DNA of 64,000 nt from Parapedobacter sp042666505. Its GTDB lineage: Bacteria; Bacteroidota; Bacteroidia; Sphingobacteriales; Sphingobacteriaceae. Positions 54,601-61,820 of this stretch are shown piece by piece; the stretch's first letter is position 1, and every line of letters begins with the position of its first letter. The translations under genes were made by a program, and so were the position numbers. The notes beneath the pieces were generated by a model that worked only from the letters and a program-made list of their open reading frames with translations, did no database searches and was not told the origin of the DNA. The DNA lies in contig NZ_JBHTDN010000002.1 of assembly GCF_042666505.1 (NCBI RefSeq), forward strand, positions 815,742-879,741. Direction: 5' to 3'.

Positions 54601-54820
54601 ACGTAATGCGCAATGTATCGATGGGTACGGCTACCGTTAGTGTAAACTGCCCTGCATGATCGGAGATGGTAGAAGTTCCGCGTACCGTTGATCGCACGCT
54701 TGCGCCCACCAGTGGCGATCCATCGGCGGCCGAAACAACGGTACCTCGAAGTGTCTGTTGGCCCATCGCGCCATTGGCTGCGATGGAAATTGCTAATAAA
54801 ACGATAAGGATTGATTTCAT
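51614..54820 (-). CDS. SusC/RagA family TonB-dependent transporter (fourth pair)
   Basis: A 1068-aa outer-membrane protein: signal peptide, CTD domain (LRGTVVSAADGSPLVGASVRS), EEVVINTGYYEVPRERATGSF, plug (IRGVATIESDETPLIVVDNFPYERD, VESITVLRDAAAASIWGARAGNGVIVITTKQG) and barrel ending IQMEF. The ASIWGAR subtype usually occurs with TlpA-like proteins, as here: the thioredoxin gene ends 17 nt upstream. Confidence 0.93.
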   Translation of the reverse strand: MKSILIVLLAISIAANGAMGQQTLRGTVVSAADGSPLVGASVRSTVRGTSTISDHAGQFTLTVAVPIDTLRITYVGYLSKDTVCIAGQSTGEMNIRLAPDASTLEEVVINTGYYEVPRERATGSFTHVDNELLNRSVGPDVLQRLEGIAPGVQFVNAGGTKPSDIRIRGVATIESDETPLIVVDNFPYERDISTINPNDVESITVLRDAAAASIWGARAGNGVIVITTKQGRYNQKAQISFNSNFTMGAKPDLYYNPNRLPSATVMEIEKELFGRDNYAEQPQTVIPAYAELLIKQRDGLISEADFAREETLLRQTDIRDEALRYLYHGERHQQYALNISGGSDNYRYYLATGYDKNNGILVGNGAERLNINLQNTFRPRKGLEVTTGVWYTQRQTANNGISLSDLAPGSGQTVNTYTRLADDQGNALPIPYERRLAYYDEATDLGLLDWHFRPLDDLAHTDRGSRDTEYRLNANVRYSFLNSFSVQATYQYVRPMGRDETYYGPETYYVRNLVNRFTQADGTQIVPYGGVLEGGLNGLTNIHSGRMQVNYNREFGGLHRVAALAGGEIRQSVGQTSPGFRIYNYDRDLLTGTANFNYMESYPTNPTGSARLSAPSVSMGHVTDRFLSYFGNASYTYRDRYTLSGSLRWDGSNLFGVKTNQKGVPLWSIGGSWEASKEAFYNIGNWLPYLRLRATYGSAGNVNKQVSVFPTVSYSSDAITGLPIARVRNVGNPSLRWEQVNTVNAAVDFGLFNRRIQGSVEYYNKYASDLIGEDYMAPSTGINPSSGLSNNINYANLRTQGWDVQVTSRNFVGAFTWETTAFFSNVMNRITHFNTEEVTDIITFLQGAPPPVVGVSRDAVYALPWYGLDHERGIPLVPVDGEMGFDYRAYYNSFTPEDLPAVGVTVPGQYGAVRNTFRWKGLELSANILWKSGYVFRRQSIAPAAEYFGMSTMYHMDYFRRWQKPGDERHTDVPVAADKSDNYLSTLYTYSEALISKGNHIRLQDIGMSYRIPVHAVSKSPIRSIRCFGYARNLGILWKADKNGLDPDYVNAEFPAPKTFSFGIQMEF

Positions 54821-54837
54821 GGTTATGGTTTAAGGAA

Positions 54838-55479
54838 TTAGTTGGTTACCGGTAATTCAGTCAGGTTCTGGATGGAAAGCGGCTCCCGGCGTGTGGCCTT
54901 CAGGATGTTTCCGCGGGTCATGGCTTTCGGATGCGGTACGGCCAGTAATCTGCCGTCAGCAATCCAAGCGGTGCCGAAGCCGGTGAGGTACCGGGCAAGC
55001 ACCACCTTGTTGAGGAGTGTATCGTTTACCACCGTGGGCCACTCCCAAGGCCATCCGCCACGCCTTTCGGCAAATGAGGGAAGATTTTTGGGGTAGTCGT
55101 ATACCAATACGGGCAGCACGGCGAGGTCGCCTTTGTCAAGGGTGGCTTGTATGGTGTCCAGCTTGGCGAGTGAGAGCAAGCAGGGCTTGCACCAGGTGGC
55201 CCAGAAGTCCAGCACGATCAGCTTTTTATCCCGGTAGTCATTGAGCGTAATGGTATCCTTTCTGTCCGGGTGATTCGCTACCTGTAGCGGCAAGTGCCAT
55301 AATCCTTCGGGTATGCTGTCTCCAATTTTCAGCGCCGTGAGGTTATCCAAAGCAATGCCCGGAGGCACAGGCCCCGAAAATTCGGGGCGCTGTGCACGGG
55401 CTTCCAAACACATGATCGTTAGAAACAGTGTTACCGTCAATCCCAAAGCGAGGCCCAGCCCGTTACGGGCTGGAGCCAT
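54838..55479 (-). CDS. TlpA-like periplasmic thioredoxin
   Basis: A 213-aa protein with a signal peptide (LALGLTVTLFLTIMCLEARA) and a thioredoxin/TlpA domain; the active site is LDFWATWCKPCLLSLAKLD (CxxC) and a cis-Pro region follows later. It probably reduces or exchanges disulfides in the periplasm, perhaps for the SusCD cargo. The frame is open upstream to 56046, but ATG 55479 gives a proper signal peptide. A perfect 8-bp hairpin (55455-55473) occupies the first codons and an 11-bp periodic array begins 25 bp upstream. Confidence 0.82.
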   Translation of the reverse strand: MAPARNGLGLALGLTVTLFLTIMCLEARAQRPEFSGPVPPGIALDNLTALKIGDSIPEGLWHLPLQVANHPDRKDTITLNDYRDKKLIVLDFWATWCKPCLLSLAKLDTIQATLDKGDLAVLPVLVYDYPKNLPSFAERRGGWPWEWPTVVNDTLLNKVVLARYLTGFGTAWIADGRLLAVPHPKAMTRGNILKATRREPLSIQNLTELPVTN

Positions 55480-56046
55480 CGCATGGGTCCAAACACATGA
55501 TTCTTCAAAATTTCTTCGACAGGTGTTCGACTGTTGTTCGAGACTTGTTCGACAATCCTTCGACAGCGCTTCGACAATTGTTCGACGGGGCTTCGAGAAA
55601 CCTTCGACAATGCTTCGGGAAAATGCGGAAGCGCAGCTGAGCAAGGGTAGAACAATTGCCCCGGCATATTTGAACCAACCCCGAATGGTTGACGGGCACG
55701 CGTTCCACCCCATTCCATATCCTTCCATATATGCCTTTCTCCCGCTATATAGCCGCTTACCCTTCGCTAAAGTGCCGCTTTTTGGGCTTTTTACCGAAGT
55801 ATATGCGGGACACATGGGGATAGGACCCGAAGGAAGGGTAAGGGAAGGTGGGCTGGGGCACGGCGTTGGCCGGGAATTCTCACAGCCACCTTTCGTATGC
55901 CGGAGTACTTCCGTATAGGCTTCAACCTTAGACGTACCTGTACCTGAAAGGCTTTGCATTTTGGTCAAATCAAGACGGCGGTTGAAAAAGGCTCGCAGTC
56001 TCAGCAAAGGCCAAAGCGTGGCCATTAAATGTAAATTTTGCTTCAT
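55480..56046 (-). other. Long region upstream of the tlpA-like gene, open in frame but probably not coding
   Basis: The minus-strand frame of the thioredoxin gene stays open to an ATG at 56046 and other frames are also open over part of it. The N-terminus (MKQNLHLMATLWPLLRLR) resembles starts of SusC/FecR-controlled proteins, but the middle is Pro/Ser/Lys-rich and not family-like, and the last 120 bp is the 11-bp array. It may be a leader peptide region or a fusion extension; I treat it as a leader of unknown role. Confidence 0.4.
55504..55624. repeat. 11-bp periodic array of TTCGAC (11 units)
   Basis: TTCGA or a close variant begins at 55515, 55526, 55537, 55548, 55559, 55570, 55581, 55592, 55603 and 55614 (the last TTCGG), exactly 11 bp apart; a degenerate unit precedes at 55504. 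The five remaining positions vary. All units lie on one face of the helix, 25-145 bp upstream of the thioredoxin start codon. Confidence 0.9.
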
Positions 56047-56287
56047 TCTATTGTTTGATTTTTAGGTGTAAGAAAAGATGAATATTATTCAGGTTTCCTA
56101 CCCCCAATCAAACGGGTTTTTTCGCAATGCTTTTAAAGAGATTAGATGTAGAAATCTCCCAAGTTTTGGAAATCGAATGACCATCATCCCTCCTATCTTG
56201 AATAGGCTGGACGGCTTCAGATTCGATGGTTCTGTTCTCTGGTTTCATTGGCTTGTTGAATAAACAAGCCTTGCATGGGACGGTCAC

Positions 56288-56453
56288 AAAAAAGTGTGGG
56301 ACTGCATCCCGTAACTCCAGAAGATTCTCAGGCCTTTAGTCGCGCCGGGTGAACAGCAGCCCCACACCTCAATGAAAGGCAAAAATAGCACTTTTCATTG
56401 AAAGCGTGAGGTATTATATCTGCTGCCTTGCCACTTGGCCTGAGAATGGAGTT
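56288..56453 (-). ncRNA. Attenuator-like structured RNA element
   Basis: Read on the minus strand: nested stems AACTCC...GGAGTT, ATTCTCAGGCC/GGCCTGAGAAT (11 bp), GCAGC/GCTGC, ACCTCA/TGAGGT and CAATGAAA/TTTCATTG. A competing hairpin, GTGTGGGGCTGC (56367-56356) with GCAGTCCCACAC (56305-56294), pairs fully if one G-U is allowed on this strand, and is followed by six T residues (56293-56288), as a terminator. The two folds share GCTGC and neighbouring bases, so they exclude each other, as in transcription attenuators. It could be the leader of the tlpA-susC-susD operon, a free small RNA, or a DNA site at the island border. Confidence 0.45.
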
Positions 56454-56537
56454 GCAAGACTATTAATACCTTTATTTCATCGTTATCTATTTACAACTAT
56501 AATTTACACACCTATCTGATTTACAACGATACAAATA

Positions 56538-56569
56538 TAATAAATTATTTCAAAAATAATAATTTATTA
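56538..56569. promoter_or_regulatory. Inverted-repeat operator of the XRE regulator
   Basis: Perfect 12-bp arms TAATAAATTATT (56538-56549) and AATAATTTATTA (56558-56569) with an 8-nt spacer lie 37 bp before the XRE gene start. The most likely binder is the XRE protein itself, giving autoregulation and control of the downstream cassette. Confidence 0.55.
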
Positions 56570-56606
56570 GTCAAAATATCACTATTTGTGTTTGTCCATT
56601 TGCCCA

Positions 56607-57119
56607 ATGGACGGTTCAAGTAAGATAATAGGTGAAAATGTCACTGAAATACGTGATGCGATTGGCCTATCTCAAAAAGACTTTGCTTTATTGGCTGGCA
56701 TTTCCAGAGCTACATTAGTAAATATTGAAAGTGGTAATAAACCAATTAAAGTGATTTCGCTAGATAAAATCGCCATTTTTAGCACAATAGGGCTCGACAA
56801 ATTAAGCAAACCAGGTTTCAAACCACCTGCTAATCTAAGAGAAAAACTGCTCCAACGATATAAAAACTCACCTGAAATCTATGTTACTTTAAGTGACACA
56901 CCATCCATTCCCTATATCATCAAATACAGAGTGTTAAAAACTGATGTTTTAAATACACCTAAAGAGCGAGGTAAAATTGTGGAATTCGTTGATGATAATT
57001 ACGGATGGAAAATACGGGGCAACTCTTTGACCAATGCCTTAAAACGCATGCCCGATTTGATTAAAATTGAACCGCACCCGACGAAAGGTGGCACAAATTT
57101 ATATTCAAGAAATAAGTAA
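56607..57119 (+). CDS. XRE-family HTH regulator at the head of the island
   Basis: A 170-aa protein with an N-terminal HTH (about residues 8-60; VTEIRDAIGLSQKDFALLAGISRATLVNIESGNKPIK) and a C-terminal domain of about 100 residues ending in NSLTNALKRMPDLIKIEPHPTKGG, not recognised and possibly a second winged helix. Codon use and A+T content match the downstream NTPase and CHAT genes and differ from the genes to the left. ATG 56607 was preferred to TTG 56586. Confidence 0.82.
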   Translation: MDGSSKIIGENVTEIRDAIGLSQKDFALLAGISRATLVNIESGNKPIKVISLDKIAIFSTIGLDKLSKPGFKPPANLREKLLQRYKNSPEIYVTLSDTPSIPYIIKYRVLKTDVLNTPKERGKIVEFVDDNYGWKIRGNSLTNALKRMPDLIKIEPHPTKGGTNLYSRNK

Positions 57120-57227
57120 ATAGTCCCCTTACCCCACCTCTCTATGAACTTGGAGTCAAGGAAAAGACTGGGGGTTGATGGAGAACAACTCGATGTAATA
57201 TATCTAAAAAATTAAACAAACAAAACA

Positions 57228-57548
57228 ATGAAAGAAGAGTTATTAAATTTAAAAACATTCCTTGAATCATTAAAAGAGGGCTTAAATTACCAGCTTGCTA
57301 TACACGGAAAAAGCAAACAGGTAAAGCAACAGGCTTGGGACAACTTAGTAATTGCATGCAGTAAATTCACAGAAAAATATAACGAAGACCTTTTGCTACA
57401 AAAATGGTTTAATAAATCTATTCCAAATGCCGAAGTAAGCTATGACGAGTCTGTATCTGAAAAATTCTTAAACAGCACGATATCGATGATCATGTTCAAC
57501 ATTGACCAAGAAATCGGCAAGTTGGATAATTTGAGAACAACTGACTGA
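57228..57548 (+). CDS. Small helical protein of the island
   Basis: A 106-aa protein, mostly amphipathic helix (LKTFLESLKEGLNYQLAIHG; SKFTEKYNEDLLLQKWFNKS), with no signal peptide or known motif. It lies between the XRE regulator and the NTPase gene on the same strand, 108 and 144 nt from its neighbours. It could be a sensor, an antitoxin-like partner or a structural subunit. Confidence 0.65.
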   Translation: MKEELLNLKTFLESLKEGLNYQLAIHGKSKQVKQQAWDNLVIACSKFTEKYNEDLLLQKWFNKSIPNAEVSYDESVSEKFLNSTISMIMFNIDQEIGKLDNLRTTD

Positions 57549-57692
57549 TATTCAAATAAAATAATCGTCAACCCAATCTCGAGCTTTTATATAGCCCAAT
57601 TTCAATACTCCGATTTTCTTCAGACACAAATTTTTTGTATCCTTGTTTGTTTATGATTTGCCTGAAACTGATCAGCCAACCAATCAATTATT

Positions 57693-60600
57693 ATGCGTCA
57701 GTTACTTGCTTATCCTGTTACCACACCTAAAATTTTAATGATGGATGCTCATAAAGATTCTGAAAAAGTGAGGGATTCCGAGCCAGTGGACAATATGCCT
57801 ACGGAAGAAATTTTGCCGATAAGTAAAAAGATCCTTCCTATTATTGCGTTAAATGAAAATTCGTGGGATGACAAACATCAAAAAGAGATATATCATCTTG
57901 CGCTGAAAAACGCCTTAAATGCCGATTCCGTCTTTGATATCGCCATTTCCGGCCCCTATGGTGCAGGAAAATCATTTGTGATTTCGACTTTTTTCAATCA
58001 GGAAGAATACCAAAAGGAGACCATCTATGTATCCCTTGGTACATTTAAACCTTACCAAGAAAGGTCCGAAAAGACCGAAACGAAGAAAACCAGGGAACCA
58101 GCGGATTCGAAAAAAGAAAAGGAATATGTTTTAGGTGGAGAAGACGAACGGCAAGAAATCGAGAAAGCGATATTACAGCAATTGATTTATCATGTGACAC
58201 CGGATAGGACCCCCTCGTCTCGTATCCTTCGCATCGCTAAAATCCCGAAAGAAAAGCGACATAACGCCATCCGTGATCTTTTCATTTCCCTTCTTTGCTT
58301 GATAATTATCATTAAACCTAATTCCTTTAATTATCCAGATTACGAATATTTCAAGATTTTTTATTTTGTTATCCAATTGGTAGCAGTTATTATCCTGCTC
58401 TATCACGTCAGTAAAGTGCTATTTAGCATTTTCGGCTCTGTAAAAGACATAAAGATAAGTAGGTTAGGAACAAACTTTGCCAATATAGATTTCAGTTCCG
58501 GAAATTCGGGTTCAATCTTCAATCGGCATTTAGACGAGATATTGCATTTTTTTGAATGCACGCAATACAAATACGTGGTTATAGAAGATCTCGATAGGTT
58601 CAACGACATCGAGATCTTCACAAGACTGCGATCACTGAACAAAGCGATCAACAATTATCCGTCAATTGTTGGGGACGATGATGGCGACAAGCGAAAAGTC
58701 TGTTTCATTTATGCGGTAAAAGACGATTTATTTACCAAGGATAGCAGGGATAGGACAAAGTTTTTTGATGTCATAATTCCTATAATCCCGATTATTTCTT
58801 ATAACAATTCAGAGGCTAAGATCAACAAAATCCTAACAGACGTAGATCTTATCGGAGATTTTGACCCCAGCTTCATTTGGGAGGTTTCCACTTACCTGAA
58901 TGATATGAGACAGGTCAAGAATATCGTCAACGAATACATGGTTTACAAGCACCTTTTACCCCACGCATTAGAAAAGCGAAGGCTTTTTTCTGTCATGGTC
59001 TATAAAAACCTTGAACCTTTGGACTTCAGTTTGTTTTACAATAGAGATGGTAGCTTATATGCACTGCAAAATCTGAGGCCGGTACTCTTACCCAAAAGCA
59101 GGGAAAAACTGGAGGAAGAAAAGAAGACATTGACAGAGAAACTTGCAAGCCTCAAGAAAGAGATGTTAACAGATGTTGAGGAGTTGAACCGCATTTATAT
59201 TAGTAGGGCATTAAACCTCTTATCCGTAAACAATAATAAGGTAGTACGAGTTTATAATCAGCAAGTAAACTTGGATGACCTGATAAATCCGGCCAACTTT
59301 GATAAATATTATTTGAGCAAACATTATTACGACGCAAAAGGCGGAGGGCAGGTATCCATTCACGTCGATGAGCTTGATTCAAGATTTGGAAAACCGAACC
59401 AATATTATACGAGAAAATCGTTGATTGCTCAAAAATACGAGATCGATTCTATCAAAGATAGAATTGACGCATTGGATCGCCAGATAATGGACCTTGAGGT
59501 TATTCCTCTAAAATCGATTTTGAAAGTATTAGGGTATACAGGAGGTTCCATGGAAAGTATCGTTGGCAAAAATCTTCCGGACGACAATCTAAAAATACTA
59601 AAGGCAATCGATAATTCCTCTCCTTTGCTGAAACACTTGATTATAAGTGGTCATTTGGATGATTCGATGCACAGCTATTTAGCTTATTTTCATTCAGACG
59701 GAGTATCGGAGAGAGATAATGTTTTTTTACGGTATTTATTTTCGGGAGGAAGTACCGAGAAGCCGACACAACTCGACAACACCGGATATCTATTGAAAAA
59801 GCTAGGGCTCGAACACTACGACAGACCACCAATTCTTCACCCACAGTTGGTCAAAGAACTAACTAAAAATCGGAAATCGTTTCTAAAGCAGTACTACAAG
59901 GTGGTTAAGTTAATAAATTCAGACAATAAGCACCTTAGCCTATTCGACGGGTTTAAGGGAGAACAGGATTATTCGCCATTAATCGCTGATTTGGCCAAGC
60001 AAAAAGACACTTTTTGGGACGATTTAGCTGGTAGACCGGAAGAAGAATTGGCTTCTTTTTTTAAAACAATTGCTTATGATCTTAATGTGGAGCAAGTCGC
60101 GGTTTTGAATAAATCCGGCAGCCTGAAAAAATGGCTTGTCGGAATCAAAAGAATTGGTCTTGTATTTGAAGCAGATAAATTTAGTGCTTTGCAATGTGTT
60201 ATCGAAAAATTGGGTATCCAATTCGAAAACCTTACAGATCTGCCCGATGTGGATAACAGCGTTTGGAATCACCTTTATAGCAACAATTTTTATGCGATGA
60301 ATCCTCGAATGGTTGAACAGATTATCGCGGCATCGAATCCCGGGGAAAGAGAAGATAATTTGCTGCGCGCTGACAAGGGAAATTATACTACCATCAAAGA
60401 CCTCGACCTTCAGAACTTAGTTAATTATATTAACGACCATCCTCAACTGTATTTGGAAAACGTATCTTTAGCCCTTTCCAATAATACCTCTGAATCGGAA
60501 GAGACTATCTTGCATTTCGTTAACCATCCAGATGTCGGCGACGATGCAAAGAAGAAATTTGTTTCAAAACAAAAACTATCCATCACAAAACTGTCTGACG

Positions 60601-61181
60601 TCAAAGACGAATTTCTTGCCTTAGTATTCGCCGTTGAAGGATTTGCATTGAATTGGCGGAACTACCTGTATTACTTTAAAATCAATGGGATTGATGAAAA
60701 CTTAATAGGTCTATTCAATTCACCGAAAGTCACGAAAGCCAAAAGTTTTTTGGTTACCAATCTAGATCAAAGCGAATGGCATGAGCTGACCGACTTGCTC
60801 TTGGCAATTCTCGTTAAGGAAGAACTTGAACTGCTTTCCTTCCAAAAGCTGTTAACGATTTTACCCGATCCGACAAGGTTGGTCGATATCCTGATTGCTT
60901 TAAAGGATAATGAAAGGAGAAATTACATACTGGAAAATAGAGATATTCCAATCAAAGAAGAAACAGTTGCCTTGTTGGAAGGTGCCGATGTGGTTTTTTT
61001 TGTTGGCTTTCTCGGTAAATATGCATCACAACTTAGAAAAGCTGGTTTCACAAAACAATCATGGGAGGCAATAATTTCGAATAGCGACGTAATTTCTAAA
61101 AAAGAAAAGGAAGATCTAATTCATGAACTTTTCCATGTAGTTGACGATGATATTGGCGACGATGATAATGAAGGTATTTAA
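57693..61181 (+). CDS. YobI/KAP-type membrane P-loop NTPase
   Basis: A 1162-aa protein. Walker A is GPYGAGKS (residues 87-94, Lys93) and Walker B is VVIEDLDRF (295-303) with the KAP-type DLDR. Two transmembrane helices (about 197-210 and 222-245) lie between them, as in KAP/YobI NTPases. A sensor-like FIYAVKDDLF and RDRTKFFDVIIPIIPI follow. A coiled-coil segment (about 470-500) leads into a long helical C-terminal half of about 650 residues, probably a sensor or interaction domain, ending in an acidic tail. It is probably an inner-membrane NTPase facing the cytoplasm. Start ATG 57693; ATG 57738 is possible. Confidence 0.85.
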   Translation: MRQLLAYPVTTPKILMMDAHKDSEKVRDSEPVDNMPTEEILPISKKILPIIALNENSWDDKHQKEIYHLALKNALNADSVFDIAISGPYGAGKSFVISTFFNQEEYQKETIYVSLGTFKPYQERSEKTETKKTREPADSKKEKEYVLGGEDERQEIEKAILQQLIYHVTPDRTPSSRILRIAKIPKEKRHNAIRDLFISLLCLIIIIKPNSFNYPDYEYFKIFYFVIQLVAVIILLYHVSKVLFSIFGSVKDIKISRLGTNFANIDFSSGNSGSIFNRHLDEILHFFECTQYKYVVIEDLDRFNDIEIFTRLRSLNKAINNYPSIVGDDDGDKRKVCFIYAVKDDLFTKDSRDRTKFFDVIIPIIPIISYNNSEAKINKILTDVDLIGDFDPSFIWEVSTYLNDMRQVKNIVNEYMVYKHLLPHALEKRRLFSVMVYKNLEPLDFSLFYNRDGSLYALQNLRPVLLPKSREKLEEEKKTLTEKLASLKKEMLTDVEELNRIYISRALNLLSVNNNKVVRVYNQQVNLDDLINPANFDKYYLSKHYYDAKGGGQVSIHVDELDSRFGKPNQYYTRKSLIAQKYEIDSIKDRIDALDRQIMDLEVIPLKSILKVLGYTGGSMESIVGKNLPDDNLKILKAIDNSSPLLKHLIISGHLDDSMHSYLAYFHSDGVSERDNVFLRYLFSGGSTEKPTQLDNTGYLLKKLGLEHYDRPPILHPQLVKELTKNRKSFLKQYYKVVKLINSDNKHLSLFDGFKGEQDYSPLIADLAKQKDTFWDDLAGRPEEELASFFKTIAYDLNVEQVAVLNKSGSLKKWLVGIKRIGLVFEADKFSALQCVIEKLGIQFENLTDLPDVDNSVWNHLYSNNFYAMNPRMVEQIIAASNPGEREDNLLRADKGNYTTIKDLDLQNLVNYINDHPQLYLENVSLALSNNTSESEETILHFVNHPDVGDDAKKKFVSKQKLSITKLSDVKDEFLALVFAVEGFALNWRNYLYYFKINGIDENLIGLFNSPKVTKAKSFLVTNLDQSEWHELTDLLLAILVKEELELLSFQKLLTILPDPTRLVDILIALKDNERRNYILENRDIPIKEETVALLEGADVVFFVGFLGKYASQLRKAGFTKQSWEAIISNSDVISKKEKEDLIHELFHVVDDDIGDDDNEGI

Positions 61182-61325
61182 TTTGTCTTTGTGCGCACAA
61201 TGAGAACTTTAGTATGAGAAGGTTTCAATGGTATTTCTATAAAAAGAAATCTTGCTTCGCTCGCAACCTTTTTAGGAATAGCTTTTTGCGCTTCCCAAGT
61301 CGAAAATTATAGTTATTAATATTAT

Positions 61326-61778
61326 ATGAACTACTTAATAAATAAGAAAAACAACTTAAGACAAGTCTCGGATAAGGTTCCAGGTTCATCAAAATATATG
61401 AATATCTTGGATGACCTGCTTGAGTTGTTTTATCAGAAGGACACCGCAATTGTAGTTGATGCTAATCTGGAAAAGTCAAGACTTGAGCAAACATTAAATA
61501 ACCATGAAAATCGAAACTTCCGATTATACATTGGCATTTCAAACCGAACGGAACCCCTTGAAGTTATTTGGTCGTTACTCCATGAATATGGCCATTTACT
61601 GCAACGTCCCCCCACAGATTTGGAACAGACTGATGGTACACCGGAAAAATATGAGCGGGAGAAAGACGCGTGGCGAAAGGCCGAAGACAAATTTACAGAG
61701 TATAGTGCTTTATGTACTTATTTTGACAACTTTCAAGCGTATCGTGAATTTAGTGAAAGTAGTTATAAACCCAAATGA
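61326..61778 (+). CDS. Short HExxH metallopeptidase-like protein (ImmA/IrrE type)
   Basis: A 150-aa protein with the zinc motif LLHEYGHLLQ (His86, Glu87, His90) and, about 30 residues later, YEREKDAWRKAEDKF, which could supply a third ligand Glu and resembles the EREAW pattern of ImmA/IrrE (DUF955) peptidases. Such enzymes cleave repressors or, in defence systems, activate partners. It lies 144 nt after the NTPase gene and 42 nt before the CHAT gene. There is no HTH, so it is a bare catalytic domain. Confidence 0.75.
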   Translation: MNYLINKKNNLRQVSDKVPGSSKYMNILDDLLELFYQKDTAIVVDANLEKSRLEQTLNNHENRNFRLYIGISNRTEPLEVIWSLLHEYGHLLQRPPTDLEQTDGTPEKYEREKDAWRKAEDKFTEYSALCTYFDNFQAYREFSESSYKPK

Positions 61779-61820
61779 TACCTTTTCAATTCAAAAATTT
61801 ATAAACCAGTTGTTTCCCCA

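Larger units (their letters stand above)
56047..56606. other. Intergenic boundary between the SusCD-TlpA operon and the A+T-rich island
   Basis: About 560 nt without a convincing gene. The left part is ordinary; 56287-56460 folds into a nested structure on the minus strand; from 56460 the base composition falls to strongly A+T-rich, with a 12-bp inverted repeat at 56538-56569. A 61-codon frame at 56078-56263 has no features. Confidence 0.7.

Noticed and set aside
55313..55918. 201-codon plus-strand frame over the 11-bp array
   Set aside because: The repeated unit lacks stop codons in several frames, so long open frames arise by chance; translation shows no domain and composition is biased.
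56078..56263. 61-codon frame between the TlpA operon and the island
   Set aside because: No domain, poor start context and biased composition; not supported as a gene.
56288..56453. Identification of the structured element as 6S RNA or SRP RNA
   Set aside because: The overall shape is compatible with a long hairpin RNA, but none of the conserved SRP or 6S sequence motifs could be pointed to, so no name was given.
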